Below are positions 57,525 to 64,000 of a DNA stretch of 64,000 nucleotides, piece by piece. Both the position numbers and the translations under genes were made by a program. Positions within the stretch are counted from its first letter, which is position 1, and the number at the start of each line of letters is the position of its first letter. Source of the stretch: Streptomyces sp. A2-16. Lineage in GTDB: Bacteria; Actinomycetota; Actinomycetes; Streptomycetales; Streptomycetaceae. Where the stretch lies: positions 3,658,001 to 3,722,000 of the forward strand of contig NZ_CP063808.1 of NCBI RefSeq assembly GCF_018128905.1. Direction: 5' to 3'. The notes beneath the pieces are model-generated. The model had not been told where the DNA came from. It saw nothing but the letters and a program-made list of their open reading frames with translations, and made no database searches.

Positions 57525-59711
57525 CTACGGGTAGCTGGTCAGATTGGCCACGTTGGTCGAGGAGTTGGACGGGCCGCCGATGCCGTTGACGACGTGCCGG
57601 ATGGTGCCGGTGCCGCCGAGGGAGACCGTCACCATGCTCTGGAAGCGCACTCCCGCGGTGTTGGGTGCCTCGATGGCCCGTTCCGCGGCCACACCGGGGT
57701 TCACGTTGAAGTAGCAGTAGCTGCCGAGGCCGTAGGCCTGGTGGCTGGTGACCGAGTCGGCGACCTTGTAGGCGGCGTAGCCCTGCGTGGAGCCGTTCAT
57801 CCAGGCCGCCTGGTTGGGCGGGTCGTAGGGCATCTCGTTCTGGTAGAAGTACGTGCGGCCGCCGTTGCCGTTCCAGATGGTCTGGTACTTCTGGTAGTGC
57901 TCGACGAACAGGCCGTACGCCGTGACGTTGTCGCCGTTGACGATCAGGCCCGTGTCCGCGGTGTTGGTGTTCCAGCCGACGCCGCTGCCGTGGTCGGCAC
58001 GCCAGATCCACATGTGGTCGCCGATGACGTTGTCGCTGTTGATCACGAGGCTGGTGGTCGCCTTGCCGACGCCCGCGCCGCCGACGCGGAAGTACACGTC
58101 GTGCAGGGAGGTCGGGTTCGCGGCGTGGGAGGCGGCGGAGCCGGACGGGCCGACCTCCATCAGCGTGGGCGAGTTGGTGGTGCCCGCGTCGAAGAGGACG
58201 CCCGCGACCTTCACGCCGTCGACGTCGGCCACCTTCATCGCGGTGACGCCGTTGTCCGGCACGAACGTGGCCAGGCCGAGCCCGAGGACGACGGTGTCTG
58301 CGCGGTTCACCTGCAGCGTCTGGTTCAGGTGGTACACCCCCGGTGTGACCAGGAGGTTCTTGCCCGCCGCCAGCGCCGCGTTGATGTCCGCGGCACTCGC
58401 GCCGGGCTTCACGACGTAGAAGGTGTCCAGGGAGAGGGAGCTGCCGGCCGGGGAGCCGTTCGCCCAGCTGGTGCCCGTGGAGTTGGATCGCACGGACGGC
58501 ACGAACACCTTGTAGGCGCCGTCGCCGTCGACGTACAGGAACGGCTTCTCACGGCTGACCGGGGACTGCGCGACCGTGGTGTGGGGCGGGTTGGGGAAGG
58601 TGGTGCCCGGGACGCCCTGGCTGCCGACGAAGACCATGTTCCAGTTGGCGCCGGTCCAGCTGCCGAGCTGCGAGTTGCGGGTCAACCACTGTTGCTGGCT
58701 GCCGGAGTTGACCTGACCGTCGATCTTCGTGTCGGCGAGCAGGCCGCCGCTGGACCAACCGTTGTCGTCCAGGGCGAGGTTGCCGCGCAGATGCATCCGG
58801 CGGTACGCAGCCGCCTGCGAGACCGCCCAACGGTCGCTGCCGCCGGTGGGGTTGACGGACAGGTTCTCGGCCCCGCGCCAGAAGTTCTGCGTCGCGTTGC
58901 CCTGGAACCAGTCCGCCTCCGCGTGCACGGCACCGTTGATCGTCACCGCGTCCGGGGTCAGGCCCAGCCCCGCGACCTGGGTGTAGAAGCCGACGTTGGC
59001 GTCCGCGGTGTAGGAGCCCGGCTTGAACAGGACGGCGTAGCGCTGGGAGCCGAACTGGTTGGTCTCCTGCTGCTGGAAGATCGAGTTCAGCCTCGACTGG
59101 ATCGTCGAGGACGACATCGACGGGTCGAAGACGACGACGTTCGGGCCGAGGTCCGGGTTCGCGGCCGACTGGGTCACGGGCACCACCTGGAAGCGCTGGG
59201 CCGCGCTGCCGTTGCACGTGTACTGCACGAACTGCACGCTGTCGGCGGTCGAGGCGCCCGGGTCGTCCAGGCACTTGCCGCTGTTGCGGTTGACGAAGTG
59301 GTAGGCGCCGCCGCCCTCGTGGACGGGCAGCCACTGCTGGTTGGCGCCGCCGCCGTAGGCCCAGAGGTGGACGGGCGCGTTGTCGGCGGTGGAGACGTCG
59401 GCGACGTCCACGACCTGGCCGGTGCTGTTGCGGGTGTCGAGGCGGACATAGCCGTCGCTCGTGGCGGTGAAGCTCCACTGCTGGGCGGTGGTGCCGTTGC
59501 AGGCGTACTGCTGGACGACGGTGCCGTTGGCGGTGCCCGCCGACCGGGCGTCCAGACACCGTCCGCTTGCCGCGTTCATGACAGTAGAGAAGCCGGTGGG
59601 GAGCGCGGCGGCGGCTTCGGCCGGTGTCGGCAGGGAGGTCAGGACGGACGCGGCGGCGGCCGTGACGAGCGCGGCGGCGCCGGATCTGCGAAGGCGCGTG
59701 AGGGTGTGCAT
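57525..59711 (-). CDS. Large secreted protein: ricin-type lectin plus pectate-lyase-like beta-helix
   Basis: A 728-residue protein. Signal peptide in the first 35 residues (ALVTAAAASVLTSLPTPAEA), ricin-B/CBM13 trefoil (about 45-180: GRCLDARSAGTANGTVVQQYAC, KCLDDPGASTADSVQFVQYTC), then from about 195 a beta-helical domain like GH55 / pectate-lyase-3 (FKPGSYTADANVGFYTQVAG; GRTYFYQNEMPYDP). Relatives are often mislabelled adenylyl cyclase. It probably binds or cuts a polysaccharide. ATG 59711 is chosen because the signal peptide starts there. Confidence 0.8.
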   Translation of the reverse strand: MHTLTRLRRSGAAALVTAAAASVLTSLPTPAEAAAALPTGFSTVMNAASGRCLDARSAGTANGTVVQQYACNGTTAQQWSFTATSDGYVRLDTRNSTGQVVDVADVSTADNAPVHLWAYGGGANQQWLPVHEGGGAYHFVNRNSGKCLDDPGASTADSVQFVQYTCNGSAAQRFQVVPVTQSAANPDLGPNVVVFDPSMSSSTIQSRLNSIFQQQETNQFGSQRYAVLFKPGSYTADANVGFYTQVAGLGLTPDAVTINGAVHAEADWFQGNATQNFWRGAENLSVNPTGGSDRWAVSQAAAYRRMHLRGNLALDDNGWSSGGLLADTKIDGQVNSGSQQQWLTRNSQLGSWTGANWNMVFVGSQGVPGTTFPNPPHTTVAQSPVSREKPFLYVDGDGAYKVFVPSVRSNSTGTSWANGSPAGSSLSLDTFYVVKPGASAADINAALAAGKNLLVTPGVYHLNQTLQVNRADTVVLGLGLATFVPDNGVTAMKVADVDGVKVAGVLFDAGTTNSPTLMEVGPSGSAASHAANPTSLHDVYFRVGGAGVGKATTSLVINSDNVIGDHMWIWRADHGSGVGWNTNTADTGLIVNGDNVTAYGLFVEHYQKYQTIWNGNGGRTYFYQNEMPYDPPNQAAWMNGSTQGYAAYKVADSVTSHQAYGLGSYCYFNVNPGVAAERAIEAPNTAGVRFQSMVTVSLGGTGTIRHVVNGIGGPSNSSTNVANLTSYP

Positions 59712-59922
59712 GCACAGGGCCCTTCGTGGGGGGTGAGGGTGTCGCGAGGTGTCTGGCTGACCCGTGAACCTAAAGGTCTGGACCACTTACGTCAAGAGGT
59801 GAAGTAAGCCTTGAGGGAAGGTGGTTGGTGCTGGGGGAATCCGGGAGTTCCGCTTCGGAGGGCTTGGGTGGCCATGGAGGGGCACCCGGCGGGATGTCGT
59901 CGGCCGGGAGGGAGCCTGCGCT

Positions 59923-60240
59923 GTGATCGCCGTAGCCGTGTCGCTGCTGCCCGCCCTCGGGGTGCTGCTGTACGCCATGGACCGCATCGAGGACCGATTG
60001 TCGGCCAGGTCGTCGGCGCCCCGGCACGCCAGGCGGCGTCACCTGCGACTGGTCCGCGGCGCCGCCCCGGACGGCGGTCCGGGCAGCGGTCCCCACGGCG
60101 GTCCGCACGACACCTCGACGCGGCGTGACGCCGTCGGCGCGGTGATCGGGCGGCTGCTGCCCCGAACCGTCGTGGTCGCTCGCGGACGTCCCACCGATGT
60201 CCGGATTGGGAGGGTGTCCGGGGGTACTCGGGCGGCATGA
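59923..60240 (+). CDS. Small membrane-anchored protein, 105 aa
   Basis: A GTG-started frame behind GGGAGGGAG. One N-terminal TM segment (IAVAVSLLPALGVLLYAMDRIEDRL) and a basic, disordered rest (RHARRRHLRLVRG...). The ATGA overlap with the YihY gene (60237-60240) couples them. Common Streptomyces small protein type; function not known. Confidence 0.65.
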   Translation: MIAVAVSLLPALGVLLYAMDRIEDRLSARSSAPRHARRRHLRLVRGAAPDGGPGSGPHGGPHDTSTRRDAVGAVIGRLLPRTVVVARGRPTDVRIGRVSGGTRAA

Positions 60241-61316
60241 AGCTGCATCTTCCTGGACACAAAGAGCACCACGCCGGTGACGAGGCTCCAAGGCGCGAGG
60301 CCCCGCCGTCCGAGGAGGTGGGCCCCGGGCCCGCCGTGGAGGAGCGTGCGCCGGACACACCGACGCAGCTGCCGAAGACGGCGTGGGGTGCGGTGCTGCG
60401 GGGCAGCCTGCGGGAGTTCAAGGACGACGAACTCACCGACCGGGCCGCGGCGTTGACCTACTACGGCCTGTTGTCGCTCTTCCCGGCCCTGCTGGTCCTG
60501 GTGTCGATGCTCGGCCTGACCGGCAAGTCCGCCACGGACACGGTGCTGAAGAACCTCCAACAGTTCACCCCGGGCTCCGCCCGCGACATCATCACCGGCG
60601 CCGTCGAGCAACTGCAGAACAACGCCGGCGTCGGCTCGCTCATGGCGATCGTCGGCATCGTCCTGGCGGTGTGGTCGGCGTCCGGGTACGTGGCCGCGTT
60701 CATGCGCTCCGCCAACCGGGTCTACGACATGCCGGAGGGTCGCCCCATCTGGAAGATCCTCCCGGTGCGGGTCGGTCTGACGGTCGTCCTGATGGTGCTC
60801 GCCGTCATCAGCGCCCTGATCGTCGTCTTCACCGGCACCCTGGCCCGCAAGGCGGGCACGGCGCTCGGGATCGGTGACACCGCCCTGACGGTGTGGTCGA
60901 TCGCCAAGTGGCCGGTCCTGGTGATCCTGGTGACGATCATGATCGCGCTCCTGTACTGGGCCGCCCCGAACGCCCGGGTGAAGGGGTTCAGGTGGATCAC
61001 ACCGGGCAGCTTCCTCGCCCTCGTCATCTGGCTGGTCGCGTCCGCCGGATTCGCGTTCTACGTCGCCAACTTCGGCTCGTACAACAAGACCTACGGCACC
61101 ATGGCCGGCGTCATCGTCTTCCTGATCTGGCTGTGGATCAGCAACCTGGCGATCCTCCTGGGCCTGGAGTTCGACGCCGAGTCCGTCCGGCAGCGGGCGA
61201 TCGCCGGAGGCATGCCGCCCGAGCAGGAGCCCTACACGGAGCCGCGCGACACCAGGACCTGGGACGAGCAGGACCTGCGTCGGGTCGACGAGCCGGGACC
61301 GGCGCGCGACCGGTGA
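60237..61316 (+). CDS. YihY/BrkB family membrane protein
   Basis: A 359-residue protein with about six TM helices and the family opener DRAAALTYYGLLSLFPALLVLVSML. Further blocks are SGYVAAFMRSANRVYDM and ARVKGFRWITPGSFLALVIWLV, then NKTYGTMAGVIVFLIWLWISNLAILLG. The 60-residue N-terminal and 40-residue C-terminal tails are charged. Its exact job in the membrane is unknown. Confidence 0.9.
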   Translation: MKLHLPGHKEHHAGDEAPRREAPPSEEVGPGPAVEERAPDTPTQLPKTAWGAVLRGSLREFKDDELTDRAAALTYYGLLSLFPALLVLVSMLGLTGKSATDTVLKNLQQFTPGSARDIITGAVEQLQNNAGVGSLMAIVGIVLAVWSASGYVAAFMRSANRVYDMPEGRPIWKILPVRVGLTVVLMVLAVISALIVVFTGTLARKAGTALGIGDTALTVWSIAKWPVLVILVTIMIALLYWAAPNARVKGFRWITPGSFLALVIWLVASAGFAFYVANFGSYNKTYGTMAGVIVFLIWLWISNLAILLGLEFDAESVRQRAIAGGMPPEQEPYTEPRDTRTWDEQDLRRVDEPGPARDR

Positions 61317-61680
61317 CCCACTGATCCTCCTGCGCGCCGCGCGCCGCTTGTCTCGGTGAGCTCGGCACGACCGCAGGTCATGAGATCGCTGGCGGACGTG
61401 CCCGAGCCGGACGGGACTCCGACGCGGCGGGCCGCCTCCCGGACCCCGCCGGGGCGGCCAAGGTGCTGTCGGCGGTGGCCGGGTCCGTGACGGGCGGCGG
61501 CCTCGGCCGTGGAGGCCGGCTCGCCCGGCGGAGGGCAAGAAGCCGCAGTGCGGTGCCGCCGCCGTGACGGCGTGGAAGGGCGGGTGGCGGGGCCGCGGGG
61601 CAGGGCAGCGGCGTACGGACCGGTGGTCTGGGTGGTGAGCGCCGGGGCGTGGCGCGCGAGCCAGGCGGGGACGAGGCGGA

Positions 61681-61790
61681 CGGCGAAGGAGACGACGCCG
61701 ACGGAGACGACGGCGAGGCAGACCACGCCGACGGAGACGACGGCGAGGCAGACCACGCCGACGGAGACGACGGCGAGGCAGGCGACGGCG
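61681..61790. repeat. 30-bp tandem repeat (minisatellite)
   Basis: A 30-bp unit starting ACGGAGACGACGGCGAGGCA is present at 61701-61730 and 61731-61760 without mismatch; a third copy begins at 61761 and keeps its first 20 bp, and a degenerate part copy precedes them. The 30-bp length keeps every reading frame open: it gives acidic DGDDGEADHA in one frame, TPTETTARQT in another and hydrophobic VVSVGVVCLA on the other strand. Confidence 0.85.
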
Positions 61791-62096
61791 AAAGACAGGG
61801 AAGCAGACGACGCCGAGGCAGCAGGCGGCACCGCCGACGACATCACGGGGATTCCTGCACCACCCTCCCGGCCGCCAGAGCGCCGACGGATGTGCGAGGC
61901 GCGTCGGCCCGCTCGGACCTGCTGAGCGGGCCGACGCCGTCGTGTGCCCACGGCCCCACACCGCGGGCGCACCGGACAAGCCACCGTGGACCGCCGCCGC
62001 GGCTCCCCAGGGACCCAGCCTGCAGGTACCCATATCCCGCGAGGTAATCCTGGTGAGCCCGCGACGCATGAGACGGAGCCTGTGCGAAGGGGAGCG

Positions 62097-62126
62097 TTGA
62101 CCGGGCGACCCGGTTCGTCCTACCGT
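62097..62126 (+). promoter_or_regulatory. Possible vegetative promoter of the kinase-aminotransferase gene
   Basis: TTGACC (62097-62102), 18-bp spacer, TACCGT (62121-62126), 70 bp before the ATG at 62197. It resembles a Streptomyces HrdB-type promoter. No operator is obvious. Confidence 0.4.
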
Positions 62127-62196
62127 CGTCGCACGACGTGCCGGAACGTTCCGGCAGAGAAGCGGCGGCACCTCGCCGCGGAAAGCGGAGCGACCC

Positions 62197-64000
62197 ATGG
62201 GCCTGTCGTCCACGGACTGGCTGGTGCGACCCGTCGCGCCGATCGACGAAGCGACCGCGGCGGCCGTGCTGGCGAGCCGGTTCGGGGTGCGGGGCACCGT
62301 GCGGGACCTGGGCAGCCAGCAGGACCGCAACTACCGGGTGCGCGGCGAGGCGGGGGAGTACGTCCTCAAGGTCGCCAACCCCGCCACCTCGACGGCCGAG
62401 TTGAGGGCCCAGTGCGACGCCGTGGACCACCTGGCCCGCGCGCTGCCCGGTCTCCGGCTGCCCTCGGCACGCCCGGGCGTGGACGGTGACGTGGTGCAGC
62501 CCTTCCCCGTGGACGGAGCCGCCCTCTCCTGCCGGCTGCTGGACTTCGTGCCGGGTGAGCCGATCATGGACAGTCGCTATCTCGCCCCGGTTGTCGTCGC
62601 GCGCCTCGGCGAACTCGCCGGAGGGATCGCCGCCGCCCTCGCCGACTTCACCGCGCCCGAGACCGACCGCTTCCGGCCGTGGGACCTGCGCAACGCCCTC
62701 GCGGTGGTCGAGGCACTCGCCCCGCACTGGCCCGACCGCACCCGCGCCGAGCGGGTGCTGAGCGCCGCCCGGGCCGCGTACGCCCTCGTGGAACCGCACG
62801 CGAAGGAGCTGCCCGTCCAGTTCGTCCACGGCGACATCACCGACAACAACGTCGTCTGCGAGCCGGCCGGGGACGGCCGGCGGATGCCCGTCGGAGTGAT
62901 CGACTTCGGGGACCTCGGCGCCGGCTGGACCGTGGCGGAACTGGCCGTCACCTGCACCTCCGTCCTGCACCACCACGGCGCCGCCCCCTCCTGCGTCCTG
63001 CCCGCCGTCCGCGCCTTCGACGCCGCCCGCCCGCTCTCGGACGAGGAGACGGCCGTGCTGTGGCCCCTCGTCGTGCTGCGGGCGGCCGTCCTGGTGGTCA
63101 GCGGGCAGTACGACGTCCTCCAGGACCCCGGCAACGGTTACGCGTCCGCGGCCCTGGCCCGGGAGTGGGCCATGTTCGAGTCCGCCGTCTCCGTCCCGGC
63201 ACAGGTCATGACGGCCCAGCTGCGGGAGACGCTCGGCCGGACCGTGCCGCACGGCTCCGTCATGCCCACCCACCGCATGCTGCCGGACCTGCCCGACGAC
63301 GTACCGGCGCTCGACCTCTCCGCGCAGAGCGACGACCTGCACACGGGCCGCTGGCTCGAGGCGGACGCCGAAGCGGCGCTGGCCGCCGGACGGCCGGCGG
63401 CACGCACCCGGCACGGCGAGTTCCGCCTGACCCGGACCGCCATCGACACCACGGACACCCCGGCGACCTGCGCCCTCGGAGTGGACCTGCACCTGGCGGA
63501 CCCGGCGGCGGTGCACGCCCCCTGGGCGGGCACCCTCACCCGGCACGCCGACGGCACCCTCGACCTGCGCGGCGAGGGGCCGGTCCTGTGGCTGTACGGC
63601 ATCGAAGGACCGCCCGCATCCGGTCCCGTCGCCGCCGGGCAGCCCCTCGGCACAGTCGCCGAGCGGAACGGCGGACACATCCTCGGACTGCAGCTGTCGA
63701 CCCTGGCCGACCGGCGCCCACCCCGTTTCGCCACCCCGGACCTGGCCGCCGGCTGGCTGGCGGTGAGCCCCGACCCGACGGCACTGATCACCCGGCGGGA
63801 CCCGCAGGAGCCCTCCGCCGAAAAGGATCTCCTCGACCGCCGCGACCGCGCCTTCGCCACCGTCCAGGAGCACTACTACGACGAGCCGCCCCGCATCGAA
63901 CGCGGCTGGCGCCACCACCTCGTCGACACCCGGGCCCGCGGCTACCTCGACATGCTCAACAACGTGACCATCCTCGGCCACGGCCACCCCGGGCTGAGCG
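62197..64000 (+). CDS. Multidomain protein: APH-type kinase, M23-like domain, class III aminotransferase (3' end cut)
   Basis: 601 codons without stop to the window end. Residues 1-330 form an aminoglycoside-phosphotransferase-like kinase (QFVHGDITDNNVV, VIDFGDLGAGW); about 400-510 is a degenerate M23/LytM-type segment (APWAGTLTRHADGTL, GPVAAGQPLGTV); from about 560 a class III aminotransferase begins (YYDEPPRIERGWRHHLVDTR, YLDMLNNVTILGHGHP). Full-length relatives reach about 1,000 residues. The kinase probably phosphorylates an amino alcohol and the PLP domain removes it, as in hydroxylysine/ethanolamine phosphate lyases. GCGGAGC precedes ATG 62197. Confidence 0.85.
   Translation, partial: MGLSSTDWLVRPVAPIDEATAAAVLASRFGVRGTVRDLGSQQDRNYRVRGEAGEYVLKVANPATSTAELRAQCDAVDHLARALPGLRLPSARPGVDGDVVQPFPVDGAALSCRLLDFVPGEPIMDSRYLAPVVVARLGELAGGIAAALADFTAPETDRFRPWDLRNALAVVEALAPHWPDRTRAERVLSAARAAYALVEPHAKELPVQFVHGDITDNNVVCEPAGDGRRMPVGVIDFGDLGAGWTVAELAVTCTSVLHHHGAAPSCVLPAVRAFDAARPLSDEETAVLWPLVVLRAAVLVVSGQYDVLQDPGNGYASAALAREWAMFESAVSVPAQVMTAQLRETLGRTVPHGSVMPTHRMLPDLPDDVPALDLSAQSDDLHTGRWLEADAEAALAAGRPAARTRHGEFRLTRTAIDTTDTPATCALGVDLHLADPAAVHAPWAGTLTRHADGTLDLRGEGPVLWLYGIEGPPASGPVAAGQPLGTVAERNGGHILGLQLSTLADRRPPRFATPDLAAGWLAVSPDPTALITRRDPQEPSAEKDLLDRRDRAFATVQEHYYDEPPRIERGWRHHLVDTRARGYLDMLNNVTILGHGHPGLS

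Larger units (their letters stand above)
61317..62196. other. Gene-poor region with minisatellite
   Basis: 880 bp between the YihY and aminotransferase genes. No frame has a domain I recognise. It holds a 30-bp tandem repeat (61681-61790) and a possible promoter (62097-62126). A 203-codon minus-strand frame (61232-61843) spans the repeat but overlaps the YihY gene and was rejected. Confidence 0.5.

Noticed and set aside
61232..61843. Minus-strand frame with hydrophobic VVSVGVVCLA repeats
   Set aside because: Has a passable start region but overlaps the YihY gene by 85 bp and has no domain; the repeat alone explains the open frame.
60039..62330. 763-codon minus-strand frame
   Set aside because: Antisense to the YihY gene and across the minisatellite; Arg/Leu repeats come from the 30-bp tandem repeat.
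1..64000. CRISPR arrays, tRNA or rRNA genes, intact transposases or integrases
   Set aside because: I saw no spaced identical repeats, no tRNA-like clover-leaf ends with CCA-adjacent motifs, and no transposase or integrase domain on either strand; a tRNAscan or ISfinder run would be decisive.

Overview
The window is high-GC DNA with strong GC3 codon bias, frequent ATGA/GTGA start-stop overlaps, GGAGG-type ribosome binding sites and dense MarR/TetR/LysR/LacI/MerR/Lrp regulators. It is best read as a chromosomal segment of a Streptomyces or close relative. I could not run a database search, so every identification rests on motifs, domain order, length and synteny read from the sequence.

Left arm (1-21.1 kb) is ordinary actinomycete chromosome. 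It holds an MmyB-type regulator (cut by the window), an SDR, a CaiB/BaiF CoA-transferase, a small chorismate mutase, MarR and PucR regulators, an HSL-type esterase, a TerC membrane protein, an LLM oxidoreductase behind a MerR-type promoter, a LysR gene, an FMN reductase/TetR divergon, a LacI-pobA-aldehyde dehydrogenase set for aromatic aldehyde/4-hydroxybenzoate catabolism, thioredoxin, an FAD disulfide-reductase homologue, peptide deformylase, a PepSY membrane protein, a TPR protein, two coupled MarR-type regulators and a pirin.

Centre (about 21.9-48.6 kb) is a type II polyketide gene cluster of angucycline type. The order oxygenase, TcmI-type cyclase, KS-alpha, KS-beta/CLF, ACP, C9 ketoreductase, didomain aromatase/cyclase, fused oxygenase-reductase (27.9-36.7 kb) matches the known urdamycin/PGA order E-F-A-B-C-D-L-M. 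Around it lie a complete dedicated acyl-CoA carboxylase (alpha, beta, epsilon) for malonyl-CoA supply and a tailoring block: NmrA-type oxidoreductase, antibiotic-biosynthesis-monooxygenase didomain protein, alpha/beta hydrolase, P450-ferredoxin-methyltransferase in overlapping frames, FrnE/DsbA-like protein and FMN reductase. Three MFS pumps are present, and two JadR1-like response regulators face outward at the ends. I find no glycosyltransferase or deoxysugar gene in the window, so the product is probably a non-glycosylated, P450-modified and methylated angucycline-derived compound. A SoxR-like MerR protein at the left edge faces a promoter whose 19-bp spacer contains TTCAAC-N4-GTTGAA. An almost identical promoter sits 23 kb away in front of the distal MFS pump, pointing to a product- or redox-responsive resistance regulon. 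The pump and the distal response regulator each contain one TTA codon, suggesting bldA dependence.

The cluster is flanked by debris: on the left an AT-richer stretch ending in a C-terminal UvrD-type helicase fragment, on the right about 0.9 kb without a convincing gene followed by an E1-beta gene cut after about 64 codons. This looks like an insertion/deletion that brought the cluster in and disabled an alpha-keto-acid dehydrogenase operon.

Right arm (49.5-64 kb) carries the surviving E1-alpha, a divergent Lrp regulator, a hisC-like aminotransferase/PaaN-like operon, a lipoprotein, three secreted proteins (NPP1-type, GH19 chitinase with ricin-type lectin, large lectin/beta-helix protein), a small membrane protein coupled to a YihY/BrkB protein, a 30-bp minisatellite, and the start of a kinase-M23-aminotransferase multidomain protein cut by the window end.
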